Shown: in pieces, positions 32,216 to 42,776 of the stretch
Layout: every line of letters begins with the position of its first letter
Position numbering within the stretch: position 1 is the first letter of the stretch
NCBI RefSeq assembly: GCF_000381265.1
Contig: NZ_KB906257.1
Span: 186,001-250,000, forward strand
Length of the DNA stretch: 64,000 nt
Source: Curvibacter lanceolatus ATCC 14669
Lineage (GTDB): Bacteria; Pseudomonadota; Gammaproteobacteria; Burkholderiales; Burkholderiaceae_C
Direction of reading: 5' to 3'
The notes under the pieces: model-generated
The model's database searches: none
Seen by the model: the letters and a program-made list of their open reading frames with translations, nothing else
Told to the model about the DNA's origin: nothing
Program-made: the position numbers and the translations under genes

Positions 32216-33181
32216 ATGATGCGTCGAAGCCACTTCATCCGATCACTGCCGGGCCTGGCCCTGGGCGGCAGCTTGGCTGCGGGTGCGGCCCAGGCGGTGG
32301 GCAGCTTGCGCATTCTGGTGCCCGCCAACCCCGGCGGGGGCTGGGACACCACCGCCCGGGCCTTCGGCAAGGCCTTGCTGGACAGCGGCGGTGCCTCGTC
32401 CGTGCACTACGACAACAAGGGTGGGGCGGCGGGCGCCATCGGTCTGGCCCAGTTCATCAACAGCCGCAAGGGCGACCCGCAGGCGCTTTTGATGATGGGT
32501 TCGGTCATGCTGGGCGGCATCATCACGACCAAGCCGCCCGTGTCACTGTCGCAGGCCACACCGCTGGCACGCCTGGCCAACGAATACAACGTGTTCGTGC
32601 TGCCGGCCAACTCGCCTTTCAAATCCATGAATGAGCTGCTGGCCCAGCTTCAGAAAGACCCGGCCAGTGTCAAGTGGGGTGGCGGCTCGCGCGGCTCGAC
32701 CGAGCACATTGCGGCAGCCTTGATCGCCCGCGCCGTGGGCGTGGATCCGAACCGTTTGCAGTTTTTGCCCTTTCGCGGTGGGGGCGAGGCCACGGCCGCC
32801 GTGCTGGGGGGCAATATCACAGTGGGGGGCAGTGGCTACAGCGAGTTTGCCGAGTCCATCCAGAGCGGGCGCATGCGCGCCATTGCCGTCACCTCGCCGC
32901 AGCGCCTCAAGGGGCTGGAGGTGCCCACCCTCAAGGAGCTGGGCCTGCCCGTGGAGATCGGCAACTGGCGGGGCCTGTATGGCGCCCCCGGCATCACGCC
33001 CGAGCAGCGCCAGGGCCTGATCGAGCAGATCGTGACCGCCACCCGGCACCGCAGCTGGCAGGAGCTGCTCGACAAGCACCGCTGGACCCCAGCCCTGCTC
33101 ACCGGCGACGCCTTCAGCCAGTTTGTGGATGAAGAGTTCAGCAGCCTGCGCCTCACGCTGATCAAGTCCGGCCTGTTGTGA
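32216..33181 (+). CDS. TctC/Bug-family periplasmic substrate-binding protein
   Basis: A 321-residue receptor of the tripartite tricarboxylate transporter family. The signal peptide runs to about residue 27 (LALGGSLAAGAAQA). The mature part shows LRILVPANPGGGWDTTARAF, which is closer to TctC than the usual Bug P-F-P/A-G-G, plus YDNKGGAAGAIGLAQF and GGGSRGSTEHIAAALI. The GGGWD motif is typical of the TctC tricarboxylate branch. Neither TctA nor TctB is in the window. Its location next to porin and TctDE supports carboxylate uptake. Confidence 0.9.
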   Translation: MMRRSHFIRSLPGLALGGSLAAGAAQAVGSLRILVPANPGGGWDTTARAFGKALLDSGGASSVHYDNKGGAAGAIGLAQFINSRKGDPQALLMMGSVMLGGIITTKPPVSLSQATPLARLANEYNVFVLPANSPFKSMNELLAQLQKDPASVKWGGGSRGSTEHIAAALIARAVGVDPNRLQFLPFRGGGEATAAVLGGNITVGGSGYSEFAESIQSGRMRAIAVTSPQRLKGLEVPTLKELGLPVEIGNWRGLYGAPGITPEQRQGLIEQIVTATRHRSWQELLDKHRWTPALLTGDAFSQFVDEEFSSLRLTLIKSGLL

Positions 33182-33241
33182 CCTGCGTTGGCTCGCGCTG
33201 ACCAACGGTAGGCGCGCGCCTTGCCGCGCTACCATCTCGCC

Positions 33242-34858
<1,617 letters not shown>

Positions 34859-34944
34859 GGCCTGGTTGACTGATTCAGCCCATGGGCCACCCACTTGGCG
34901 TGGGTACCCCGGGTTCCCGATGGTGACGCTGCAGGGGGCGTTGT

Positions 34945-35445
34945 TCAGTGCTCCAACACAAAGCGTGCCTCTGTCCGGCTGAGCAGTTCGAAGGTGTCGA
35001 TGCAGGTCACGCCGAAGGCCTTGGCCACGTTGGGAATGCTGTATTTGCGGCGCAGTTCCGGGTTGAACTGTTCATGCGTGACGATGACAGCGCCAGCAAG
35101 GGTCATTGCCTTGGCGATCAGCCATGGATCGGCTCCGTCGAGAAACGCATTGAGGGCGCCCGGCTTCATCTTGGCCGCCTGTGACACCACATGCTCCGCG
35201 ACCTGGGCAAAGGCCTGTTGAGTGGCGGCGTCCGCAACCGGCAGAAAAAGCCCATCTTGCTTTTTTGCCAATTGCGCAAGCTCGTCGTGGCCCCGCTGAA
35301 GTTCAGCACCGACCGGTTCGATGCTGACCAGCACACCCCTGTGCTGGCAGCGTTGGATCCAACGCCAGTAAGCTGGGCAGACCGCCATGCGGTAGTAGCG
35401 ATTCTTGGCTTCAATGAGCGTGTTGGTGTCGAGCAAGTAGGTCAT
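34945..35445 (-). CDS. DUF4411 PIN-like protein (putative toxin)
   Basis: A 166-residue DUF4411 protein. The start MTYLLDTNTLIEAKNRYYRM carries the acidic active-site residue of a PIN-like nuclease (Asp6), the middle has LVSIEPVGAELQRG with Glu, and ADPWLIAKAMTLAGAVIVTHE holds the third acidic position. DUF4411 genes are typically paired with an XRE-ImmA/IrrE gene, as here: the two overlap by 4 bases (35442-35445), with the protease gene first. The likely role is an RNase toxin of a toxin-antitoxin or phage-response pair (inference). Confidence 0.85.
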   Translation of the reverse strand: MTYLLDTNTLIEAKNRYYRMAVCPAYWRWIQRCQHRGVLVSIEPVGAELQRGHDELAQLAKKQDGLFLPVADAATQQAFAQVAEHVVSQAAKMKPGALNAFLDGADPWLIAKAMTLAGAVIVTHEQFNPELRRKYSIPNVAKAFGVTCIDTFELLSRTEARFVLEH

Positions 35446-36584
35446 GTGCCAAGCTGTTGGGCCAAGTCACGGATCTGGGCGGGCTGAACGCCCAGCAGCC
35501 TGCCCGCCTCGCGAAGAAGCAATCGCCCGCTGAATGTCTCGGCGATGACGGCGCGGGCAAATCGGGGGCTGTTTTTGGCACCGGCATTCCGGTAAAAACT
35601 GCCGCCCCCGCCCTCTGCAACCCGAAAAGCGTCCAGCTCTGCACGGTAGAAGGCCGAATAGGTGCCGTGATCGACGAGGCCCAGATCCAAGGCTCGACGA
35701 ATGACGACGAAGCGGCTGACATGGAAGCGGTGTGCCAGTTCGGCCACGCGCGTGCCCAAGTCTGGAGAGGCCAGGGGCCAGAGCTTGGCAAAAAGTTCGG
35801 AGGGGGCCAGGAATTCACCTGCCACGGCGTTGCAAAAAATCTCTTCATGTCGGGTGTTGCCCGGGGCCGCGTTGGAGACCCCGCTGCTGCCAAGCCAGAC
35901 ATGGGCCAATTCATGCAACAGCGTGAACAAGCGCGCCGAGGGGGCATCGCTGGCGTTGATGAAGACGACAGGCGCCAGCGGATGGCTGATGGCAAAGCCC
36001 CGGAACTCAGCCACGTCGAGTTTGTGACGGGTGTTGTTGCCGACGATGCCACTGCGCATCACCAAGACGCCCGCTCGCTCGGCGGCTTCTATCAGGTGAC
36101 GGTAGTGGGGTTCCCAGTGGCTGGCCCCCTGTTCGATGTCGACGCCGAGCACCGCGCGGATGTCCTGGGCCACCTGCGCCACGTGGGATGTGGTGTTGAA
36201 ACGGCCCACAAAAGGCAATGGCTGAGCGCCTTGCTCTTGCAGATACTCCACGAACCAGGCCTGCCGCTGCAAAGCATGTCGGACCGTCTCCGTGAGGTTC
36301 AGGCTGGGCTTGCCAACAGGCATGCCACCGACGGTGCGCAAGTCGGGCAGCAAGGGCTCATCGATGGGGGCCTGGCTCAAGAAAAAATAACCGAAGGGGG
36401 CGTGCAAGCCGTTGGCAATCTGCTGTGCCTGCCTGAAGGTCGGTTGCCATTCGCCGTCTTCCCAGCGCTGGAACTGTTCGGCTTGGACGCCTGCCACCCT
36501 GGCCGCCGCGCTCACGTCCAGGCCCGCACGATCGCGCGCCCAGCGCAGCATCGCAGGGTTGATCAGAGCGTGTGGGTGGGCCAT
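35442..36584 (-). CDS. XRE-HTH plus ImmA/IrrE metallopeptidase (putative antitoxin/regulator)
   Basis: A 380-residue protein with an N-terminal XRE helix-turn-helix (about 8-65; LRWARDRAGLDVSAAARVAGV, FQRWEDGEWQPTFRQAQQIA) followed by an ImmA/IrrE zinc peptidase domain with the HELAH motif (His224-Glu225-x-x-His228) and a downstream Glu (ARHEEIFCNAVAGEFL region). It overlaps the DUF4411 gene. In this type of pair the HTH-protease acts as repressor/antitoxin and the metallopeptidase can remove a repressor on stress. It starts at ATG 36584 and its upstream 225 bases hold no gene. Confidence 0.88.
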   Translation of the reverse strand: MAHPHALINPAMLRWARDRAGLDVSAAARVAGVQAEQFQRWEDGEWQPTFRQAQQIANGLHAPFGYFFLSQAPIDEPLLPDLRTVGGMPVGKPSLNLTETVRHALQRQAWFVEYLQEQGAQPLPFVGRFNTTSHVAQVAQDIRAVLGVDIEQGASHWEPHYRHLIEAAERAGVLVMRSGIVGNNTRHKLDVAEFRGFAISHPLAPVVFINASDAPSARLFTLLHELAHVWLGSSGVSNAAPGNTRHEEIFCNAVAGEFLAPSELFAKLWPLASPDLGTRVAELAHRFHVSRFVVIRRALDLGLVDHGTYSAFYRAELDAFRVAEGGGGSFYRNAGAKNSPRFARAVIAETFSGRLLLREAGRLLGVQPAQIRDLAQQLGT

Positions 36585-36809
36585 CCAAAGATTCTAAGCA
36601 GGCAGGCCATCGGGCTATCGCCCTCGCCAAGCCCTGCGGCCTGCCGTGTGTCGGAGCCAAAGGCATTCATGCCCTCATGGCGGAAGGTGGCAAACGGCTT
36701 CGTTTTGGGTCGACCTGCCGGACCCGTGTTGGTCAGTACCACAGCCAGCCCTGTTGGATTGCTGCTTGCGCTGACGTCGCCAGCGTCAGGTCCCCATGCA
36801 GCCTGAATA

Positions 36810-37079
36810 TCAAGTCGCAGCGGCCCAGTTGTCCAGCTGCAGGCCGGGCACCTTGGCGAACTCACGCGTGTTGTTGGTGACCAGCCGGGCCGGCTGACCC
36901 AGGGCGTGGGCGGCAATCAGGGTGTCGAGCGCGCCAATCGGGGTGCCGCGGCGCTCCAGATCGGCGCGGAGATCGCCGTAGGCCCATGCGGCGGCATCAT
37001 CAAACTGCAGGATGCTCAGTGGAGTCAGAAACATCTCGAGTGCCTGACGGTTGCGCGCTGATCCGCTTTTGGCCACGCC
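36810..37079 (-). pseudogene. VapC-like PIN toxin, 5'-truncated remnant
   Basis: The last ~89 codons match the C-terminal two thirds of a VapC toxin: GVAKSGSARNRQALEMFL, then PIGALDTLIAAHAL with the third acidic residue, and LVTNNTREFAKVPGLQLDNW. Before 37079 the frame stays open but no longer resembles a PIN domain. The start M-x-x-LLDTN with the first catalytic aspartate is absent, and no VapB gene is found upstream. It is a remnant and most likely inactive. Confidence 0.7.
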
Positions 37080-37204
37080 AGATGCGTGAAGCGCAAGCAG
37101 ACGCGGTTCGCAGTTCCATCGTTTAAGCTTCGAAGTCGTTGAAGTCAGCTTTCCAAGAAAGACGCTCCTGACCCTTGGCAACAGGTCGTCGGCCAACTCC
37201 TCCC

Positions 37205-37942
37205 ATGCAAGATCAAGCCCCTGTGTTGCAGATCGTTGAAGTGCTGGGCCCCAGCGTACAAGGACAGGCTCGCCCCTTCCTCTGTCGGGGAGCGGATGGA
37301 TTGCTGTATTACGTCAAGGGGCAGCAAACGAATCGATCCAGCCTGTGGCGGGAGTGGATTTGTGCACATCTTGGGCAAGCGATGGGCTTGCCCATTCCTC
37401 CGTTTTGCCTAGTGCAACTCGATGAGGATCTGGTGCGCGAACTGCCACCCGATTGGCGGCATCTGGGCTCACTGCCCTCGTTTGGTTCCCGTCGATGTGC
37501 AAATGCCAGTTGGATGGAACTGGGGATGGCAGGCCAGGTTGCGAAGGCGCTGCAATGTGACATTCTGGTTTTCGACTGGTGGGTGCACAACACGGATCGC
37601 ACCAGGGGCAACCCGAATCTTCTGTGGGATGGCGGGCAGCAGGCTGTGGCGGTGATCGATCACAACAATGCTCTGGATCCTGGGTTTGTTGCGGCGGATT
37701 TTCTGGCCGATCATTTGTTCTCTGAGCAATGGGTTGGAGTCACGGAGGACCTGGTCACCAGGGCACACTACGAACGACGCTTGTGCGAGGCTCTGCCCGC
37801 TGCCGAGCTGGCCTGTCGCACCGCCCCAGAAGCATGGTTATGGGAGAATTCAGAGTTCGATATCCCCGCCAGGTTCGATCGAGATGCCGCCTTGGCGTTG
37901 TTGGCCCGATGTGCAAGTTCTGAACTATGGAGAACGGTATGA
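37205..37942 (+). CDS. HipA-like kinase (HipA_2 family)
   Basis: A 245-residue protein of the short HipA_2 kinase family. The N-terminal lobe has the Lys-like LLYYVKGQQTNRSSLWREW, then MGLPIPPFCLVQL. The catalytic core is DWWVHNTDRTRGNPNLLWDG (HRD-like D...N) followed by the metal-binding AVIDHNNALDP. It starts at ATG 37205, in line with the family. It overlaps a DUF3037 gene by ATGA. This HipA_2-DUF3037 pairing recurs in bacteria as I know it, but its function is unestablished; by analogy with HipA a persistence or defence role is possible. The gene is less GC-rich than its neighbours. Confidence 0.83.
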   Translation: MQDQAPVLQIVEVLGPSVQGQARPFLCRGADGLLYYVKGQQTNRSSLWREWICAHLGQAMGLPIPPFCLVQLDEDLVRELPPDWRHLGSLPSFGSRRCANASWMELGMAGQVAKALQCDILVFDWWVHNTDRTRGNPNLLWDGGQQAVAVIDHNNALDPGFVAADFLADHLFSEQWVGVTEDLVTRAHYERRLCEALPAAELACRTAPEAWLWENSEFDIPARFDRDAALALLARCASSELWRTV

Positions 37943-38766
37943 AACCAGTCGCGTGTCGTTATGCCGTGGTTCAGTTCATGCCTTACAGCGAAACAGGCGA
38001 GTTCGCCAATGTGGGGGTCGTACTCATCTGCCCCAGCACGAAATTCTTCGGATTCCAACTGCAGGCGCGACGCCACAAGCGCATCACCGACTTTTTTGAC
38101 GAGCTGCCCAAGGAGGTGTACCAGCGCGCCGTGCAGGCCATCGAAACAGAGTTGCAGCGCATTGCCGAGATGGTGGCCGAGGCGCCGCCAGGCGCCGGGC
38201 AGATTGATTACCTTCGGCAGGTCTTTGATAGCCTGGTGCATCCGCGGGAGGCATTGGTCCGATTTGGACCGGCACGCATGGTGATGACGCTTGATCCGTC
38301 TGCCGAGTTGCTCAAGCAGTTCGAGCACTATGTCGATCGGTCATTTGCTTCGGCCGAGTACATCGAGCAGGTGATGGAAACGCGAATCCGAGCTTTGTTG
38401 AGCGCCCTCGACCTTCCGCAGCCTTTCAGACCCGCGAGGGTCGGCAATGACGAGGTCCATGTCCGCTTTCCTTTGGTGCAGCAACGTGGCGAGCAGATTT
38501 CGAAAATCATCAAGCCCTTCAACCTGAACCAGAAGGAACCGATGGGGATCTATGACCACGGTGGCAACTGGTTGCAGCGGATTCAGCGGTTACGCCGGCA
38601 CAGACTGTTGCCCCAGGAGGTTCTGTTTGCCGTAGCGGCGCCCCCGCCAGACGACCTCAAGCGCTACGCCGCATTTGCCGAGATACGGCGTGAATTTCAG
38701 GCGGAAGAGGTCATCCTGGTGGATGAGCTGGCGGAGAAGCAGATCGCAGAATTCGCTTTGGCCTGA
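37939..38766 (+). CDS. DUF3037 protein, partner of the HipA-like kinase
   Basis: A 275-residue DUF3037 protein. The N-terminal domain reads RYAVVQFMPYSETGEFANVGVV, the family signature, then LCPSTKFFGFQLQARRHKRI-type strands and a long helical section. ATG 37939 overlaps the upstream stop (ATGA) and has GGAG six bases before it; an ATG four codons earlier is also in frame. It is followed by an intrinsic terminator at 38795. Function unknown. It may be a regulator or substrate of the adjacent kinase. Confidence 0.82.
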   Translation: MKPVACRYAVVQFMPYSETGEFANVGVVLICPSTKFFGFQLQARRHKRITDFFDELPKEVYQRAVQAIETELQRIAEMVAEAPPGAGQIDYLRQVFDSLVHPREALVRFGPARMVMTLDPSAELLKQFEHYVDRSFASAEYIEQVMETRIRALLSALDLPQPFRPARVGNDEVHVRFPLVQQRGEQISKIIKPFNLNQKEPMGIYDHGGNWLQRIQRLRRHRLLPQEVLFAVAAPPPDDLKRYAAFAEIRREFQAEEVILVDELAEKQIAEFALA

Positions 38767-38794
38767 GGCCTTCCTCACCCCTTTCAAAGGCTCG

Positions 38795-38819
38795 GATAAC
38801 CGAGCCGTTATCTTTTTTT
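38795..38819 (+). terminator. Intrinsic terminator of the HipA-DUF3037 operon
   Basis: GATAAC (38795-38800) and GTTATC (38807-38812) form a perfect stem with a 6-base loop directly before seven T residues. An overlapping stem, GGCTCGG/CCGAGCC (38789-38795 and 38800-38806), could form instead, so the two hairpins are mutually exclusive. Confidence 0.85.
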
Positions 38820-38820
38820 G

Positions 38821-39234
38821 TTACTCGGGCAGATGGCAAACCGCTTCGATGTTGTTGCCCTCGGGGTCGATCACGAAGGCGCCGTAGTAGTGGGGGTGGT
38901 ATTCGGGGCGCAGGCCTGGCGCGCCGTTGTCGCGCCCACCGGCGGCCAGCGCGGCCTGGTGGAAGGCATCGACCTGGGCGCGGTTGGCGGCGCGCCAAGC
39001 CAGGTGGCAGCCCGTGGTGGCGGGGGCGCCGCCGTAAGGGGAGGGGCCGTCGATGAACCACACATCGGCCTTCTTGCCTTCGGGCTCGGCGGCATCGGGG
39101 TAGGCAAAGCCCAGGATGTTCATGCCGAAGTTGCCCTCGAAGCTCAGGCTGTAGCCCAGCGGGGCGAGGGCGGCGCTGTAGAAGGTCTTGGCGCGTTGGA
39201 TGTCGGTGACGCGAAAGGTCATGTGGTCGATCAT
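38821..39234 (-). CDS. VOC (glyoxalase-fold) family protein
   Basis: A 137-residue vicinal-oxygen-chelate protein: MIDHMTFRVTDIQRAKTFYSAAL with the first metal His, then LGYSLSFEGNFGMNILGFA, HLAWRAANRAQVDAFH, and GAFVIDPEGNNIEAVCH at the C-terminus carrying the last Glu and Asp-Pro-x-G-N. Such proteins are lyases, dioxygenases or resistance-binding proteins; the ligand is unknown. It lies downstream of and on the same strand as argC. Confidence 0.9.
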   Translation of the reverse strand: MIDHMTFRVTDIQRAKTFYSAALAPLGYSLSFEGNFGMNILGFAYPDAAEPEGKKADVWFIDGPSPYGGAPATTGCHLAWRAANRAQVDAFHQAALAAGGRDNGAPGLRPEYHPHYYGAFVIDPEGNNIEAVCHLPE

Positions 39235-39341
39235 GGTTTCTCCTTGGGGGTGTTTGATGGTGACTGTATGAATATACAGTTGCGAGCAATGCCCGGCAAG
39301 CCCCCGGAGTCAACTCTTTGGGGGCCATGCCCTTGGCGTGT

Positions 39342-40277
39342 TCAGACCGCGTCCAGGCCCAGCATCAGGTCCAGGTTCTGCACGGCGGCGCCGGAGGCGC
39401 CTTTACCCAGGTTGTCGAAGACGGCGGCCAGCAGCACCTGGTCGGGTGAGGCCTGGCCCAGCACCGCCAGGCGCAGTTGGTTTGTGCCGTTGAGGGCTTC
39501 GGGGTCCAGGGTCAGCAGGGCCTGGGCCTGGTCGGGGCTCAGCACTTCGACATGACGCCGACCCGCGTAGTGGCTGGACAGGGCCTGGTGCAGGGCGGCG
39601 GCGGTGGTGCCCGGTGCCAGCAGGCGCAGGTGCAGTGCCACCGTCAGCACAATGCCCTGGCGGAAGGCCCCGTAGGCCGGCACAAAGGCGGGCCGTGCCG
39701 TCAGCCCGGCCTGTTGCTGGATCTCGGGGGTGTGCTTGTGCACCAGACCCAGGCCGTAGACCTGCAGGGCAGGGGGGCGCGATGCCGGTGCCGCTGCCTC
39801 GAAGGCCTGCACCTGGGCCCGCCCGCCGCCCGAGTAGCCCGAGACCGCATGGATGCTGAGCGGGTGGTCGGGCGGCAGCAGCCCGGCCTGCACCAGGGGG
39901 CGCAGCAGGCCCACTGCCCCGGTGGGGTAGCAGCCCGGGTTGCTCACCCGCTTGGCCTGGGCGATGCGCTCGGCCTGGCCCGGGGCCATCTCGGCAAAGC
40001 CATACACCCACTGTGGGTCGGTGCGGTGGGCCGAGCTGGCGTCGATCAGGCGCACGGCGGGGTTGCTGACCAGGGCGGCGGCTTCACGTGCCGCGGCATC
40101 GGGCAGGCACAGGATGGCGATGTCGCAGGCATTGATGGCCTCGGCCCGGCGGGCCGGGTCTTTGCGCTCGGCCTCGGGCAGGGTCAGCAGGCGCAGGTCG
40201 GTGCGGCCGCGCAGGCGTTCGTGGATCTGCAGGCCGGTGGTGCCTTGGTCGCCGTCGATGAAGACAAGGGGTTGCAT
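39342..40277 (-). CDS. argC: N-acetyl-gamma-glutamyl-phosphate reductase (type 2)
   Basis: A 311-residue NADPH-dependent reductase of arginine synthesis, converting N-acetylglutamyl phosphate to the semialdehyde. The N-terminal Rossmann fold starts with [18 protein letters not shown], a hallmark of the shorter type 2 form. The catalytic cysteine is Cys116 in [11 protein letters not shown] and [12 protein letters not shown] follows. It is divergent from a LysR gene at 40375. Confidence 0.93.
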   Translation of the reverse strand: MQPLVFIDGDQGTTGLQIHERLRGRTDLRLLTLPEAERKDPARRAEAINACDIAILCLPDAAAREAAALVSNPAVRLIDASSAHRTDPQWVYGFAEMAPGQAERIAQAKRVSNPGCYPTGAVGLLRPLVQAGLLPPDHPLSIHAVSGYSGGGRAQVQAFEAAAPASRPPALQVYGLGLVHKHTPEIQQQAGLTARPAFVPAYGAFRQGIVLTVALHLRLLAPGTTAAALHQALSSHYAGRRHVEVLSPDQAQALLTLDPEALNGTNQLRLAVLGQASPDQVLLAAVFDNLGKGASGAAVQNLDLMLGLDAV

Positions 40278-40374
40278 GAAGTCTCTCCAGGGTTGTTGGC
40301 CCGAATCTTCCAGCCCTGCCTAAAATAAGAAAAGTTGAATTTCATGAAGGCTTTGTTTGTGAAAACTGAACGTC

Positions 40375-41262
40375 ATGCGTGAACTGAGCCTGGACCGACT
40401 GCGCACCCTGGTGGCGATTGCCGACCTCGGGTCGTTCGCTGCAGCCGCACGGGCCCTCAACCTGGCGCCGCCCACGGTCAGCCTGCATGTGGCAGAGCTG
40501 GAGGAGCGCATCGGTGCGCCGCTGCTGCTGCGCCAGCGCGGCCAGGTGCGGCCCTCGGGCATTGGCGAGACGCTGATCGTGCGGGCCAGGCGGCTGCTGG
40601 TCGATGTGGATCAGGCGCTGGACGAGGTGCGTGGGCAGGTGCTGGGCCGCACTGGGCGGGTGCGGCTGGGGGCCTCCACCGGGGCCATTGCCCACCTGCT
40701 GCCGCGGGCCCTGGAGCAACTGGGCCGCGAGCAGCCGGGCATCGATGTGCAGGTGGCCGTGCTGACCTCGCAAGAGACCCTGGCCCGCCTGGCCTCGGGC
40801 CGTCTGGACATCGGCCTGGTGGCCCTGCCGCAGCCAGCCGCCGACGGCCTGCAGGTGGAACCCTGGCGCCGCGATCCGGTGATGGCCTTCGTACCGGCCG
40901 CCTGGAAGAAAACGCCCGCCCGCGTCACGCCGGCCTGGTTGGTGGAGCGCCCGCTGATCCTCAACGATGCCAGCACCCGCCTGTCACGCCTGACGGCAGA
41001 GTGGTTTGCCACCGCCGCGTTGCGCCCCACGGCCCGCATCGAGCTCAACTACAACGACGCCATCAAAAGCCTGGTGGCGGCCGGCTATGGCGCCACGCTG
41101 CTGCCGCATGAATCGACGGCCGCGCCGCCCGACCCCCGCATCCGCATGCTGCCGCTGCGCCCGGCCCTGTGGCGCCCGCTGGGGCTGGCCTGGCGCAGCG
41201 GTGCGCTGGAGCCGGCCACCGAGGTGGTGCTGGAGGTGCTGCGTGGTTTCAGGCAGGGGTGA
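40375..41262 (+). CDS. LysR-family regulator
   Basis: A 295-residue LysR protein. The N-terminal HTH is LSLDRLRTLVAIADLGSFAAAA with APPTVSLHVAELEERIG; the effector domain starts near GRVRLGASTGAIAH and includes IGLVALPQPAADG and GYGATLLPHES. It is divergent from argC with a 97-base gap that has the TTCATGAA palindrome within TTGAATTTCATGAAGG. Regulation of argC or of itself is possible but not shown. It is convergent with the diguanylate cyclase gene. Confidence 0.9.
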   Translation: MRELSLDRLRTLVAIADLGSFAAAARALNLAPPTVSLHVAELEERIGAPLLLRQRGQVRPSGIGETLIVRARRLLVDVDQALDEVRGQVLGRTGRVRLGASTGAIAHLLPRALEQLGREQPGIDVQVAVLTSQETLARLASGRLDIGLVALPQPAADGLQVEPWRRDPVMAFVPAAWKKTPARVTPAWLVERPLILNDASTRLSRLTAEWFATAALRPTARIELNYNDAIKSLVAAGYGATLLPHESTAAPPDPRIRMLPLRPALWRPLGLAWRSGALEPATEVVLEVLRGFRQG

Positions 41263-41282
41263 AGGGGGCGGTTGGTGTCAGA

Positions 41283-42776
41283 TCAGGCGGCGATGTTGGC
41301 CGCCAGCACCGAGCGGTTGCGCCCGCCTTGTTTGGCCTGGTAAAGCTCCTTGTCGGCCCGTTGCAGCAGGGCGTCGAACGAGGCGTCTTCGGGGCTCAGC
41401 GAGGCGATGCCGATGCTGACCGTGAACCTCACCACCGTGCCATCTTCGGCGCGGACGGTGCCAGAGGCCTCGGCCCGCGTGCGCAGGCGCTCGGCGATGA
41501 GCTGGGCGCCTGCCGAGTCGGTTTCCGGCAGGAGGAGCGCGAACTCATCACCGCCCAGGCGCCCGCACAGGTCCTGGCCGCGGATCACGGAGGTCGTCAG
41601 TTGGGCCAGCGCCTGGATGACGCGGTCGCCTGTGGGATGCCCCCAGCGATCGTTGATGGTCTTGAATTTGTCGATGTCCAGCATCAGCACCGACAGCGGA
41701 TGGCTGTAGCGCCGGGCGCGGTCGAATTCGCGGTCGGCGATGTCCACGAGGTGGCGGCGGTTGGAAATGCCGGTCAGGGTGTCGGTATTGGCCAGCTGGC
41801 GCATCTCCTCGCGCTGACGCCGGGTGGCCCGCTGCACGCGCAAGGCCATCAGGGCCAGGGCCGACAGCACGATGTAGCCGGCGGCAAACTGCCAGGCGCG
41901 GTGTTGCCAGCCGGACAGCACACGTGCCGCGTCGAAGCCGACGATGACGATGAAGGGAAGGCGCTCCAGCTTGCTCATGCCAACGATGCGCTCCCGGCCG
42001 TCGATGGGTGAGACGGCGGTGAATGTGGCGCTGTCCTCGACCTGGCTGAAGGATGGCTCATTCGGCGGAGGCGAGGTGCGCAGCCCGATCGCTTCGGGCA
42101 GGGGCGGGTTGCGGGCCAGCAGCGTGCCATTCGAGTCGACCAGGGCCAGCACGTCGTCTTGTTCGACTTCAATGTCGGTGATCCACTGCTGGGCGTACTC
42201 CAGGTCGACCACCACCATGGCGCCGCCCAGCAGCACGCCCTCCGGCGAGCCCACCGTCCGCGACATCAGAACCACCGGGCGGGCCGAGGCCGAGTTGACC
42301 GGTGGCATGTACTGGATGTGCAGGCTTTGCCCGGGCTCGACGCGGCCATCGCTGCAGAACCGTTGCCGGCTCTTGGTGCCCCGTGTCGGGTAGTTGGCCG
42401 TGGCGGCAAAGACGCAATCGCCGTTGAACAGCACCAGATCGGTCAGGCCTGCCACGGTGATCACCTTCTCTTTGAGCAGGGCCTCCAGGCGTGCAGAGAC
42501 CTCGGCGTCAGGCTGAGGGTAGGCCAGGTCTTTGCCCATGTGGACCCGGCCGAGGACATCGCGCAGCACATAGTCGGCGGCCAGAAAGGTGTCGCCGAAC
42601 GACCGGTTCATCAGCTGGCTTTTGTTGATTGCCAATCTCGACCGCTCGGCCATGACGCGATCGCGCTCGTGCATGAAGTCGATCACCAGCCAGGCGCCGA
42701 TGGCCAGCAGCAAGAGCAGCAGCACGCCGTAGCTGTCGCTGCGGGCCAACGATAGTCGGGATCGGATGGTCGTCAT
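41283..42776 (-). CDS. Membrane sensor diguanylate cyclase (Cache-like plus GGDEF)
   Basis: A 497-residue protein making c-di-GMP from two GTP. Two membrane helices (about 16-33 and 290-310) enclose a periplasmic ligand-binding region of the Cache type. The cytoplasmic part is a GGDEF domain with an intact active site (GRLGGDEFALLLPE, residues 408-412) and a RxxD inhibitory site exactly five residues before it (Arg399-Asp402, RGQD). Other conserved parts are DTLTGISNRRHL and DIDKFKTINDRWGH. It should therefore be active and feedback-controlled. No adjacent EAL gene was found. Confidence 0.92.
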   Translation of the reverse strand: MTTIRSRLSLARSDSYGVLLLLLLAIGAWLVIDFMHERDRVMAERSRLAINKSQLMNRSFGDTFLAADYVLRDVLGRVHMGKDLAYPQPDAEVSARLEALLKEKVITVAGLTDLVLFNGDCVFAATANYPTRGTKSRQRFCSDGRVEPGQSLHIQYMPPVNSASARPVVLMSRTVGSPEGVLLGGAMVVVDLEYAQQWITDIEVEQDDVLALVDSNGTLLARNPPLPEAIGLRTSPPPNEPSFSQVEDSATFTAVSPIDGRERIVGMSKLERLPFIVIVGFDAARVLSGWQHRAWQFAAGYIVLSALALMALRVQRATRRQREEMRQLANTDTLTGISNRRHLVDIADREFDRARRYSHPLSVLMLDIDKFKTINDRWGHPTGDRVIQALAQLTTSVIRGQDLCGRLGGDEFALLLPETDSAGAQLIAERLRTRAEASGTVRAEDGTVVRFTVSIGIASLSPEDASFDALLQRADKELYQAKQGGRNRSVLAANIAA

